Source: Prevotellaceae bacterium | GTDB taxonomy: Bacteria; Bacteroidota; Bacteroidia; Bacteroidales; UBA932 | DNA length: 11,613 nt | Direction: 5' to 3' | NCBI GenBank assembly: GCA_031273285.1 | Contig: JAISSE010000311.1 | Coordinates: forward strand, 1-11,613 | Part shown: positions 1-9,962 of the stretch, in pieces | Layout of the letters: every line of letters begins with the position of its first letter | How positions within the stretch are numbered: the first letter of the stretch is position 1 | Made by a program: the position numbers and the translations under genes | The notes under the pieces: model-generated | Seen by the model: only the letters and a program-made list of their open reading frames with translations | Told to the model about the DNA's origin: nothing | The model's database searches: none

Positions 1-1334
1 ACGATATAGCCCAGTCGGGACGGTCGATAAAAGCCGGAGCTTGTGATTTTCGGGATTTTGGCTTTGCTGTAAGCGAAATGCTCGTCTTTGCCTGCGATTT
101 CGGAATTGACGACATACTGCTTATAGTTCTCGATACTGCTGTTATACAGCCCGGAAATCAATTCCGATTCGGACGGATTTTTCTTCATCGACGGATAATT
201 TGCTTCCAATTCCCTGTCGGCATCCGATATTTTCGAATATGCCTCCATCAGAGAATGAATATATGCTGCCTGACCGGCAACGGAATAATTTGCGGCTACG
301 GGCGTATTTTGTCTGTCGTACACGAGATTTAAAAAATCTATAACTCTGTATTTACGTTCTATATTCGCATATTGCGGAGTAATTTCCTGCAAACGCTTCA
401 ATTCTTCCGTTAAAGTATTGTCGGCGTAACGTTCGGGAGGGATGGGCGCTTTGCCCGCAGTGATGTTTTCGATGTGCATATCCAGCTTTTGTTCGACTAT
501 CAAAGCCTGTTCGATTATTTTACGGATTATTTCATCATAATATTTTTGCTGCTGAACAGCCCACAACTTATAGTTCCACAGTTCCGCAACATCCCTGAAA
601 TCGGTCGGAGACAATCCGTCCGTCCTGAAACTGTTGATATCCCTATAGACGAATTTCGGGTTGGGAACCTTGTCGCCAAGCATATTTCCGAAATACGACA
701 CCGAATCGAACTTGCTTATCATTGACAGCATGGATTCTCTGTTTTCGTCCCAGTTGATGTACAGGTCGTTGATATTCCTGTTGTTTTTGCAGATATTTCT
801 GTAAACCTCCATGCACCGGTAGTATGAGTCGATCATCGAGGTATATGATTCGACCGCTGCCGTTATTTCCGCAAAAAAGATGGAATCGATGCCCCGCTTT
901 GTCTTGATATACAGACTGACATCCTGCTCCGACAGCCGCCGCTGCGAGACGCGTATCGTCGGAAAAAAAGCCTGGTCTCTGCGCAAATCATTGTCATTGA
1001 GATACTGTTCGCACACAAGATAATAGGTGTCGGCGGTATGATACAGTTTCTTTATCCTGTTATAATCGGTCAGGGGGTTTAAATCCTGCATCATTGACGA
1101 CGCAAGTTCGGCTAACTGATAGTACGGATTTGCTCTTTCGATACGTGGATTCAAACTGAGGAAGTCGGAATACTCGCCGAAAGCCTCCTCTTTGCTTAGT
1201 TCGGACGCCTTTTTGACGACATTCTCGTATTTCGGATTTCTCTGCGCGAAAGAAATGTTCGACATCAGAAGCAAACAGGCAAAAATAATCCTGAAACACA
1301 CATGTTTATTAGTTATATTATTGTAATATGCCAT
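1..1334 (-). CDS. Secreted helical protein of unknown function, C-terminus cut off by window edge
   Basis: An open frame of 444 codons runs from an ATG at 1334-1332 to the left edge without a stop, so the C-terminus is missing. I do not recognise the family. Residues 1-30 form a signal peptide: a basic/polar start, a hydrophobic core around residues 16-24 (IIFACLLLM), and a predicted signal peptidase I site after S28-F29-A30, followed by Q31. The rest is rich in charged residues, Tyr and Leu and looks mostly alpha-helical, with stretches that could be TPR-like (for example around residues 60-110), but no motif is diagnostic. No second hydrophobic segment is visible, so a periplasmic or surface location is inferred. 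It lies 54 bases downstream of ligA on the same strand and has its own candidate promoter. Reading-frame confidence is high; function is unknown. Confidence 0.85.
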   Translation of the reverse strand, partial: MAYYNNITNKHVCFRIIFACLLLMSNISFAQRNPKYENVVKKASELSKEEAFGEYSDFLSLNPRIERANPYYQLAELASSMMQDLNPLTDYNRIKKLYHTADTYYLVCEQYLNDNDLRRDQAFFPTIRVSQRRLSEQDVSLYIKTKRGIDSIFFAEITAAVESYTSMIDSYYRCMEVYRNICKNNRNINDLYINWDENRESMLSMISKFDSVSYFGNMLGDKVPNPKFVYRDINSFRTDGLSPTDFRDVAELWNYKLWAVQQQKYYDEIIRKIIEQALIVEQKLDMHIENITAGKAPIPPERYADNTLTEELKRLQEITPQYANIERKYRVIDFLNLVYDRQNTPVAANYSVAGQAAYIHSLMEAYSKISDADRELEANYPSMKKNPSESELISGLYNSSIENYKQYVVNSEIAGKDEHFAYSKAKIPKITSSGFYRPSRLGYI

Positions 1335-1359
1335 TTTTAATAATCATTATAACAGAATA

Positions 1360-1367
1360 CAAAATTA
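1360..1367 (-). promoter_or_regulatory. Candidate promoter -7 element (TAATTTTG) for the secreted-protein gene
   Basis: On the minus strand this reads TAATTTTG, an exact match to the Bacteroidota -7 consensus TAnnTTTG. It lies 25 bases before the ATG at 1334, which would give a short leader. No good -33 TTG/TTTG sits at the expected distance; that position falls in the ligA stop region. The call is therefore tentative. Confidence 0.45.
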
Positions 1368-1388
1368 CATTTTTTTTCGTATTCCGCA

Positions 1389-3449
<2,061 letters not shown>

Positions 3450-3468
3450 TTATAAACGATAAACGATA

Positions 3469-3592
3469 GCACGCAGATGACACAGATTTAACGGATTTTC
3501 GCAGATTAACTATTTGTTTGCGAATATGACATATTTTAATCGCTTCTTTTACTTATCTGCGTAAATCCTTAAAATCTGCGTTATCCGCGTGC
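3469..3592. repeat. 124-base dispersed inverted repeat, copy 1
   Basis: The left arm is 3469-3508 and the right arm about 3554-3592. The right arm read in reverse complement matches the left at about 33 of 39 positions. The spacer is about 45 bases. The outer ends read GCACGC and GCGTGC. Each arm contains four GAT triplets 9-10 bases apart. A second copy with the same arm sequence, spacer length and partly similar spacer is at 10966-11088, so this is a mobile or amplified family and not a chance hairpin. It carries no coding capacity. It fills the waaA-ligA gap. Similar GGATTT/CAGATT-type intergenic repeats are, from memory, common in Bacteroidota; I cannot check this here. Confidence 0.85.
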
Positions 3593-3609
3593 CTTTTTTG
3601 TTTAACTCT

Positions 3610-3629
3610 CAATTATCAATTATCAATTA
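3610..3629. repeat. 7-base tandem repeat (CAATTAT, about 3 copies) across the waaA stop codon
   Basis: The plus strand reads CAATTAT twice and then CAATTA. On the minus strand this encodes the last residues I-D-N of WaaA, its TGA stop, and an immediately following in-frame TAA. A gain or loss of one unit would shift the frame at the very end of the gene. Confidence 0.7.
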
Positions 3630-4839
3630 ACGAAAGTATTTTCTCTGTTATTCCCGCGTTATGTTCGACATAATCGGCGCATATTTTGCCCTGTTTCAGA
3701 CGTTCCCTGTTATCGCCGTTGAACCAGAAAGCCAGCAGCAGCTGCAATTCTTCGGCATTGTTTATCGGCGTTGCTCCGCCCAGAACTACAAGTTTTTTGG
3801 CTTCCTCGAATTTGTCGTATTTAGGACCGAAAGTTACCGGTATACCGTAAACGGCAGCTTCGAGAGTATTGTGTATTCCGCTGTCGAAGCCGCAACCGAT
3901 GTAAGCTGCGTCGGCATAGCGATATATCGTCGAAAGTATTCCGATTGTATCGACAATCAGCACGCCGGCTTTTTCCGGATTTCCCGATTCCGCCCGCGTA
4001 TATCTCAGCGTTTCGCAAAACGAGAAAGTCTGTTCCGACGATTCTATCCGTTCCGGATTTATCTCGTGAGGAACAAGAATCAGCTTAATATCGGGCAGCT
4101 GTTTTATCGCTTCGGCGATTATTGCCTCGTCTTTGGGCCACGAACTGCCGGCTATCAGCACCTTGTCCGACGAGCGGACAAACCGCTCCACAACGGAACA
4201 CCGGTCGTTTTTGGATGCGATTTTGCAGACACGGTCAAAGCGGGTATCGCCGGTAACCGTAACATTGTTTATCCCCGCGGCGGCGAGCAGCCGTTTCGAT
4301 TGCTCCGTCTGGACAAACAAATGCGTGAAATATCGCAGCGGACTCAGGCGTTTCAGCACTCGCTTGAAAAAATACTGACCCGGACGGAAAGTCGCCGAAA
4401 TCAGATAACAGGGTATGTTTCGCTTTTTTATCAGCATCAGATGTTCCGTCCAGTAATCGTATTTTATCCAGAATACAATTGTCGGATTCGCCGCATCCAG
4501 AAATGCTTTTGCATTGAAACAGGTATCCCACGGGATGTACGCAATTATATCCGCCCTGTATGTCCGGCTGGGAATGAATCCCGAAGGCGAAAAAAACGTA
4601 ACCATGGACTTGTATTCGGGATGCCGTTTCAGAAATGCTTCCAGCAGAGGTTTGCCCTGTTCAAATTCGCCTAAGGAAGCGCAGTGTATCCAGACCAGCG
4701 GCGCCGTATCTTTTTCGCGCAGTTTTTTCACTCTGTCGATATTACCGTGTTGCCCCCTTAGCCAGTTTCTGATTTTCCTGTTGAACGGATATGCCAGATG
4801 TGCAAGTATATATGCCGGATACGTAATCACAGTGTACAT
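3616..4839 (-). CDS. waaA: 3-deoxy-D-manno-octulosonic acid (Kdo) transferase WaaA/KdtA
   Basis: WaaA transfers Kdo from CMP-Kdo to the lipid A precursor at the cytoplasmic face of the inner membrane, the first step of the LPS inner core. The 407 residues are near the family length and form a two-domain GT-B glycosyltransferase. Visible motifs: S55-L-G-E58 with the expected catalytic Glu58; K126-Y-D-Y-W130 (the Bacteroidota counterpart of the ETELWP region); G197-D-T-R-F-D-R203; G231-S-S-W-P-K-D-E238; V256-P-H-E259; and the C-terminal donor-site block G315 to G338, including G320-I-H-N324 and E327. The N-terminal 20 residues are hydrophobic/amphipathic, as expected for membrane attachment. 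The gene lies 71 bases downstream of the cyclotransferase gene with no obvious promoter between them, so co-transcription is plausible. The stop codon lies inside a 7-base tandem repeat. Confidence 0.95.
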   Translation of the reverse strand: MYTVITYPAYILAHLAYPFNRKIRNWLRGQHGNIDRVKKLREKDTAPLVWIHCASLGEFEQGKPLLEAFLKRHPEYKSMVTFFSPSGFIPSRTYRADIIAYIPWDTCFNAKAFLDAANPTIVFWIKYDYWTEHLMLIKKRNIPCYLISATFRPGQYFFKRVLKRLSPLRYFTHLFVQTEQSKRLLAAAGINNVTVTGDTRFDRVCKIASKNDRCSVVERFVRSSDKVLIAGSSWPKDEAIIAEAIKQLPDIKLILVPHEINPERIESSEQTFSFCETLRYTRAESGNPEKAGVLIVDTIGILSTIYRYADAAYIGCGFDSGIHNTLEAAVYGIPVTFGPKYDKFEEAKKLVVLGGATPINNAEELQLLLAFWFNGDNRERLKQGKICADYVEHNAGITEKILSLIDN

Positions 4840-4910
4840 GCCTGGTCCGGTTTTTGGGGATTAAATATCGGGTTATTTGTCATATCGAATACTGCGTGTG
4901 GAATAATTCG

Positions 4911-6062
4911 TCATTCTATTTTCAATTCGAACAGTCGTAACCAGTTTTTGCCCGTAACAAAAATGCGGTTTTGCGTTTTGTCATGGGCGATTCCGTTCAG
5001 AACGTCGGTATTTTGTTTGCGAAATTCTTTTTTCAGAAGACCCTGCAAGTCGATTTTACCCGTAACTTCTCCCGTTTGCGGATTGATAATCACAATATAA
5101 TCTTTGGTATAGACATTTGCCCATATTTCTCCGTCGATATATTCCAGTTCGTTAAGGTTTTCTTCCGCTCCGCGATCGGTATAGACCTCTAACTGTCCGA
5201 TAACGTTCAGATTGTCGGGATTGAGCTTGTACAGGTTTGATGTTCCGTCGCTCATCCACAGATTGACTCCGTCGCCGGTAATTCCCCATCCTTCGGTATT
5301 GTAGTTAAACTTGCCCGTCAGGGTAAAATCGTTGTAGTCATAGATAAATCCTTCTCTGTTTTCCCATGTCAGCTGATAGATTTTCCCGTTGTGCAGACAT
5401 ACGCCTTCTCCGAAATATTTTCTGTCCAAATCATGCTGTTGCAGGACTTTGCCGGTTTCGAGTTCCACTTTTCGCAGCGACGAATGTCCTTTTTGTCCTG
5501 TTCCTTCGTATAAAAAACCGTCGCTGAAAAAAAGCCCCTGAGTGTAGGCGTTGTCGTCGTGAGGATATTCCCTTACGACCTTATATTTATACGTTATCGG
5601 CGCCGACGAAGGAACGATTTTAAGATTGAACAGTATGGTTTCCGCGACATTATTTGCCGAATAAACCGTCAGCGACATCCGTCGGAGTCCCATTTTAATC
5701 GAAGAAAGCGAAACTTCGCCGGGCAGAGAACGGTATGTCGAATGATATTTACCGTCAATATTGAGAATGCAGGAATCCTGCTTTACGGAATCGGCAAGGC
5801 TTTTAACATCCAGCAGCAGAACGTCTCCTCCGCTTCCGGATTTCAGGGTAGCGCCGTTTTGCGGACTTGCAAGTGCGAACAGCGCCTTTTTGCCCGTCCT
5901 GTTTTTTGGAGTACGGCGTTCCGTATTCTGCCTGCACGAGATGCACGAAACAAAACCTATCGAAAACAGTATCAGAAACAAAACCGATAATCTTTTCCCC
6001 CGCCACGTCTGCAAAAACATTTTTTTCAGGACGAAAAATATTTTCACCGGAACATTATCCAT
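4911..6062 (-). CDS. Glutaminyl-peptide cyclotransferase, plant type (beta-propeller), predicted lipoprotein
   Basis: The enzyme converts N-terminal Gln of proteins to pyroglutamate. Residues 155-383 match the glutamine cyclotransferase (type I, five-bladed propeller) family. Visible motifs: P167-H-D-D-N-A-Y-T-Q-G176; Y185-E-G-T-G189; F217-G-E-G220; E257-G-W-G260; N304-E-L-E-Y308; A315-N-V-Y318; N356-G-I-A359; and T370-G-K-N-W374. The N-terminus is basic followed by a hydrophobic run (about 25-38) and a lipobox-like F37-V-S-C40, so a lipoprotein anchored in the periplasm is inferred. Residues 60-155 form an extra beta-rich domain absent from the short plant enzymes. A start at Met15 (6020) would also keep the signal. 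The gene follows the ompH terminator and precedes waaA. It is the likely modifier of exported proteins that begin with Gln, several of which are encoded beside it. Confidence 0.9.
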   Translation of the reverse strand: MDNVPVKIFFVLKKMFLQTWRGKRLSVLFLILFSIGFVSCISCRQNTERRTPKNRTGKKALFALASPQNGATLKSGSGGDVLLLDVKSLADSVKQDSCILNIDGKYHSTYRSLPGEVSLSSIKMGLRRMSLTVYSANNVAETILFNLKIVPSSAPITYKYKVVREYPHDDNAYTQGLFFSDGFLYEGTGQKGHSSLRKVELETGKVLQQHDLDRKYFGEGVCLHNGKIYQLTWENREGFIYDYNDFTLTGKFNYNTEGWGITGDGVNLWMSDGTSNLYKLNPDNLNVIGQLEVYTDRGAEENLNELEYIDGEIWANVYTKDYIVIINPQTGEVTGKIDLQGLLKKEFRKQNTDVLNGIAHDKTQNRIFVTGKNWLRLFELKIE

Positions 6063-6106
6063 AGCGCATTACGTGATTAATATCCTTAAAAACAGTATCT
6101 ATCGAC

Positions 6107-6137
6107 AAAAAAGGCTATTCCTGCAAGAGGAATAGCC
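6107..6137 (-). terminator. Intrinsic terminator after the uppS-bamA-ompH-ompH operon
   Basis: On the minus strand GGCTATTCCT, a 5-base loop (CTTGC), AGGAATAGCC and then TTTTTT form a perfect 10-bp stem followed by a U tract. It starts 22 bases past the stop of the second ompH. It should end the operon's transcript and separate it from the cyclotransferase gene. Confidence 0.93.
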
Positions 6138-6159
6138 GGGAAAATAACAAACATACACA

Positions 6160-6678
6160 TTATTTAGTGATACCTAACTCTTTCTTTACCAGCGCTCCTA
6201 TGTCTGTACTTTGAGTCTCGTTTACATATACGGGATTGCCGCCGGCTATATCGAATACATAGGTGAAACTGTTAGCTTTGGCAACCTTGTCTATTGCATC
6301 TTTCAACTTTTTCTGTATCGGTTCAAGAAGTTTCTGCTGTTGTTGTTGCATTCTTTGTTGAGCGTTTTGTTGCTGAGTCTGCATGCGTCTGTTTAAATCC
6401 AGAAGCTCGGTTTGTTTGGATTCCTTGACCGGTTCCGACCATTTGTCCTGATTTGCCTGAAACTCGGCATATTTTTTATCCGCTTCAGCTGCCACTTCGG
6501 CAATAATTGCTTCCAGTTCTTTTCTGTATGCATCCAGTTTCGTTTGGACGGAATCCAGCTCCGGCAGAGCTTCCCATATTTCGGCTGTATTGATATGACC
6601 GAACTTAAGCGTTTGAGCATTTGCATGAAACGAAGTTAAAGCAAACGCTGCACATAAAAAGAATATAAACTTTCTCAT
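6160..6678 (-). CDS. OmpH/Skp-family periplasmic chaperone, second copy, Gln-rich
   Basis: Skp-like chaperones hold unfolded outer-membrane proteins in the periplasm and deliver them to the BAM complex. The 172 residues fit the family. A signal peptide spans residues 1-21 with a predicted cut after A19-N-A21, then Q22. The mature start L24-K-F-G-H-I-N30 is the typical OmpH strand. A long helical hairpin follows (about 40-135), and the C-terminal strand F138-T-Y-V-F-D-I144 completes the trimer body. The coiled-coil tip is unusually Gln-rich: 11 Gln between residues 100 and 115. It is a paralogue of the ompH gene just upstream, separated by 81 bases that contain a good -7 element, so it may be expressed both from the operon and on its own. 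An intrinsic terminator follows. Confidence 0.92.
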   Translation of the reverse strand: MRKFIFFLCAAFALTSFHANAQTLKFGHINTAEIWEALPELDSVQTKLDAYRKELEAIIAEVAAEADKKYAEFQANQDKWSEPVKESKQTELLDLNRRMQTQQQNAQQRMQQQQQKLLEPIQKKLKDAIDKVAKANSFTYVFDIAGGNPVYVNETQSTDIGALVKKELGITK

Positions 6679-6728
6679 AAATCTTTACTTAATTTTTTAT
6701 TTAATAATTTTATTTAATTTTAACGGTG

Positions 6729-6736
6729 CAAATATA
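6729..6736 (-). promoter_or_regulatory. Internal promoter -7 element (TATATTTG) before the second ompH
   Basis: The minus strand reads TATATTTGCACCG. Its first eight bases are an exact TAnnTTTG match, and the following GCACC is common at Bacteroidota start regions. It lies 50 bases before the ATG at 6678 in an AT-rich 81-base gap. No -33 TTTG is visible. Confidence 0.55.
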
Positions 6737-6759
6737 ATACTATTTATTATATTTCGATT

Positions 6760-7272
6760 TTATTTGAATCCCATTTTTTCCAAGACCTTGTCGCTCAGGT
6801 CATATCGCGGATTATTATATATCACTCCGGGGTTGTTTGCGATGTCGAATATGATCGCATAACCGCCTTCCGTCGATATTTCCTTGATTGCATCATAGAC
6901 TTTGTCCTGAACGGGCTTGAGCAGTTCTTCCCTTTTCTTTGCCAAAGTCCCTTCCGGCGAAAAGTGCGAAGACTGAAATTCCTTGGCTTCCTTTTCTCTT
7001 GCGATAATCTCCGCTTCGCGCTTTTGCCTCATTTCTTCGGTCAAAAGCACTTTTTCCGACTGATATTTGCCATAAAGCTCCTGAACGGCTTTATATTTGG
7101 CTTCAATTTCAGTCTGATACTGTTTCGACAGCTTGTCCAGCTGTTCCTGTGCCGCATTGTAAGCCGGTATCTTTTTCAGGATATACTCCGAGTCTATATA
7201 ACCGAACTTCTGGGCTTGCGCGGTGAAAACCGTTAGCGCCAGCATTGCAAAAATAATACATGTTTTTCTCAT
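6760..7272 (-). CDS. OmpH/Skp-family periplasmic chaperone, first copy
   Basis: This is a periplasmic holdase for outer-membrane proteins and lies directly downstream of bamA, as is usual in Bacteroidota. I chose the ATG at 7272 (170 residues) because it gives a compact signal peptide: M-R-K, a hydrophobic core, and a cut after A18-Q-A20 followed by Q21. An in-frame ATG at 7305 adds 11 residues and starts only 11 bases after the bamA stop; it cannot be excluded. The mature protein opens with K-F-G-Y-I-D, followed by a charged helical hairpin (about 40-130) and the closing strand Y-A-I-I-F-D-I. The C-terminus, N-P-R-Y-D-L-S-D-K-V-L-E-K-M-G-F, is typical of the family. Compared with the second copy its coiled coil is charged and not Gln-rich, which suggests the pair has diverged. 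Confidence 0.92.
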   Translation of the reverse strand: MRKTCIIFAMLALTVFTAQAQKFGYIDSEYILKKIPAYNAAQEQLDKLSKQYQTEIEAKYKAVQELYGKYQSEKVLLTEEMRQKREAEIIAREKEAKEFQSSHFSPEGTLAKKREELLKPVQDKVYDAIKEISTEGGYAIIFDIANNPGVIYNNPRYDLSDKVLEKMGFK

Positions 7273-7316
7273 AATCTTTATTTTATTACAAAAATTAAAC
7301 TTCATAATTCCTATCG

Positions 7317-9944
7317 TTAAAAAGTGTGTCCCATTACAAAATGCAGCTGACCTCTTTTCATGTCGCGTCCCGGAATCCTGTCAAGTCCGTATCCCCAGTC
7401 CAGCCCCAGGGTACCTACTATATTAAGGTGCACTCTGACGCCGACGCCCACCGAGCGTTTGATGTCGAACGGATTGAACTTATCGATTGATTCCCAGCAG
7501 TTCCCTCCTTCAAGGAAGGTCAGCAGAAAGATGTACGACGCCGGTTGCTGTATCACCGGATACCTCAGTTCCAGAGTATACCGGTTGTATACGTTTCCGG
7601 TGTAGGCGTTGTTTCTGATGGGTGTCAGCGAATTGTCTTCGTAACCTCTGAGAGCGATATTTTCCTGACCGTACATCACATATCCCGACATGCCTCCTCC
7701 GCCGACAATGAAGCCTTCGAAGGGCGAATAGCCCCACTTTTTGTTGTAGTATCCCAGATAGCCGAAATTAGCCCTTGCCATGAGTACCAGTTTGTTGTCG
7801 GTTGTAAGAGGGGTAAAGAACGTGCCGTTGAAATGCCATTTGTGATATTCTATCCATTTGTATTTTTCGGTATCCTTCATTTCCTTGTAGTTTCTGTCGG
7901 CAAACAGCGAATAGGGAGGAGTAAACTGCACTCCCACCGAAACGGTAGAACCCTGAGTGGGATATATTTGATGGTTTGTCGAACTGCGTCCGAATGCCAC
8001 GCTCAGGCTGAAATTGTTCGAATTGCCGTTGGAAAACAGGAATCCTCCCGTCCAGTTTCTCAACTGATAGCGTTGCAGATTCAGATTGTACGACAGGGAG
8101 AACAGCTGGTCTGGCCATTTTAACCTGTGGCTCAAACCCACCGACATTCCCATAACCTGCATACTTTCGCCCGAATCGTAGTCGTAATAATTGTAGCCGT
8201 AACCGTAACCCGAGCCGTAGCCGCCGTAACCGCTGTAATCGAGATACGGATTATACGCCGAAGTCTGTCGCGAGTAATAGGCGCTGAATGATAATCCGAT
8301 CGGTTTGCGTCCGCCGAGCCACGGTTCCATGAAATTGACGCTGAACTGCTGGTAGCGCTTTCCGTTTGTCTGGAATCGCAATCCAAGTTCCTGACCGTCG
8401 CCGGTAGGTATCGGACGCCATGATTTCAGGTCGAATAAACGTTTTGCGGAGAAATTGGAGAATCTTACGCCGACGCTTCCGACAAACATGTTGGCTCCCC
8501 AGCCTCCGGACAGTTCAAACTGGTCTTGAGATACTTCCGTGAAATCATAATTGATGTCTACCGTTCCTTCCGCCATATTGTCGGCAATAAATCCGGTTGC
8601 TTTTTTACCTAATTCCTCAGCATCAAAATATCGCATTGACTGCAACATACGGATAGATTCCTTAAACTTGGAAACACTGAACAAATCGCCGGGAACGGTT
8701 CGCAGTTCGCGACGGATGACATGCTCGTTGGTTTTTGTGTTTCCCGATATGGTTACACGGCTGATGTGTGCCTGTTCGCCCTCGAACACGTGTATTTCCA
8801 GGTCGATGGAATCGCCTACAATGTTTGTTTCCACAGGTGTCATACGGGAAAAGATATAACCGTGATCCTGATAGAAATACGTTGCAACCGACTGTTCGTC
8901 CAGGTTCAAACGCTCTTCAAGCAGCACCTGGTCGTACACATCACCCTTCTGGATATTCAGATGCTCGCTAAGTGCGAATGTGGGTACTTTCGTATTGCCT
9001 ACCCAGGATATGTTTCTGAAATAATAGCGTTTGCCTTCATGGATTTTCAGACCGATTTTCAATCTGTTTTCGGATATGCGGTAAACGGAGTCGCTTACGA
9101 TTTCCGCATCGCGATAACCTTTTCTGTTATAATAGTCAAGAAGATTGTCCTTGTCTTCTTCATATTTCGATTCCACGAACTTCTTGGATTTGAAGAGCGA
9201 CAGAAACGAGAAGCCCTTCCGCTGTTTGGTGTTTTTCATGGCGCCCCGCAGTTTTCTCGACTTCATGTTTTCGTTTCCGTCGAAAATTATCTCGCGGATT
9301 TTCATCTTTTTCTTTCTGTCGATGGTGAATATGAGATTGACCGAATTGCTTATAAGCGTGTCGGTTTTAACCTGTGCATCGACTTCCGTATTGAGATAGC
9401 CTTTTTCGGCATAATATTTCTTGATTTTTTCGATATTCGACTTTATCACGTAGTCGGAAAGCGACGTGCCTCTCCGGATGGTGAGAATATCGTTGATATC
9501 CTTGGCTTTGCTTTTTTTCACGCCGAGAATTTCCCATTTCATGATGCGGGGACGTTCGGTGAGAACGATTTCGAGCCAGATTTTCTCTCCCTCGATTTTC
9601 ACCGGATTGATTTCCACGTTTCCGAAGGCATTTTGCCCCCAGAGTCGTTTCACCGCCTGACGGAACCGGTCGTCTCCGGGGACGCTGATTATGTCGCCCT
9701 TTGCCAGTCCCGAAATATTGATGATATTGTTTTTGTCGTTATGAGTTACTCCCGTAACCGTAATATCTTCAATGACATATTTTTTCGGCATTTCGTAGTC
9801 CAATTCGGGTAACAATACGGTTGAATCGGGTACCTGAGCCGTAGCCGCATTACATGCTAAAAACGCTGAAATAAAATATAATATTCTGATTATACGCTCT
9901 CTTCGAGTTGCATTTCTGATTTTGTCCGAGTACAATAGTTTCAT
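7317..9944 (-). CDS. bamA: Outer-membrane protein assembly factor BamA (Omp85)
   Basis: BamA is the core of the machine that folds and inserts beta-barrel proteins into the outer membrane. The 875 residues fit Bacteroidota BamA. The signal peptide is cut after A34-T-A36, followed by Q37. POTRA domains follow at about 56-130, 133-210, 214-304, 308-390 and 393-470. The C-terminal 16-strand barrel spans about 475-875. The loop-6 motif is R766-G-Y768 (the VRGF equivalent), and the last residue is Phe875, as expected for the beta-signal. Residues 564-590 are a Tyr/Gly-rich run (11 Tyr, 7 Gly) in a predicted extracellular loop. A basic insertion at about 239-256 (K-Q-R-K-G-F and nearby Lys) lies in POTRA3. 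The gene starts 18 bases after the uppS stop, so the two are co-transcribed. The ATG at 9944 is the only start that keeps the signal peptide. Confidence 0.97.
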   Translation of the reverse strand: MKLLYSDKIRNATRRERIIRILYFISAFLACNAATAQVPDSTVLLPELDYEMPKKYVIEDITVTGVTHNDKNNIINISGLAKGDIISVPGDDRFRQAVKRLWGQNAFGNVEINPVKIEGEKIWLEIVLTERPRIMKWEILGVKKSKAKDINDILTIRRGTSLSDYVIKSNIEKIKKYYAEKGYLNTEVDAQVKTDTLISNSVNLIFTIDRKKKMKIREIIFDGNENMKSRKLRGAMKNTKQRKGFSFLSLFKSKKFVESKYEEDKDNLLDYYNRKGYRDAEIVSDSVYRISENRLKIGLKIHEGKRYYFRNISWVGNTKVPTFALSEHLNIQKGDVYDQVLLEERLNLDEQSVATYFYQDHGYIFSRMTPVETNIVGDSIDLEIHVFEGEQAHISRVTISGNTKTNEHVIRRELRTVPGDLFSVSKFKESIRMLQSMRYFDAEELGKKATGFIADNMAEGTVDINYDFTEVSQDQFELSGGWGANMFVGSVGVRFSNFSAKRLFDLKSWRPIPTGDGQELGLRFQTNGKRYQQFSVNFMEPWLGGRKPIGLSFSAYYSRQTSAYNPYLDYSGYGGYGSGYGYGYNYYDYDSGESMQVMGMSVGLSHRLKWPDQLFSLSYNLNLQRYQLRNWTGGFLFSNGNSNNFSLSVAFGRSSTNHQIYPTQGSTVSVGVQFTPPYSLFADRNYKEMKDTEKYKWIEYHKWHFNGTFFTPLTTDNKLVLMARANFGYLGYYNKKWGYSPFEGFIVGGGGMSGYVMYGQENIALRGYEDNSLTPIRNNAYTGNVYNRYTLELRYPVIQQPASYIFLLTFLEGGNCWESIDKFNPFDIKRSVGVGVRVHLNIVGTLGLDWGYGLDRIPGRDMKRGQLHFVMGHTF

Positions 9945-9962
9945 TCAAATAATGATATAAAA

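Noticed and set aside
3554..3599. Intrinsic terminator on the plus strand (repeat arm followed by a T run)
   Set aside because: No plus-strand gene lies upstream, and copy 2 of the repeat has no T run, so the T run is probably chance.
3661..4674. 337-codon plus-strand frame opposite waaA
   Set aside because: It is antisense to a complete waaA, with a composition typical of a shadow frame and no promoter or ribosome binding site.
8721..9812. 363-codon plus-strand frame opposite bamA
   Set aside because: It is antisense to the POTRA region of bamA; the Phe-rich translation mirrors the Lys/Glu codons on the other strand.
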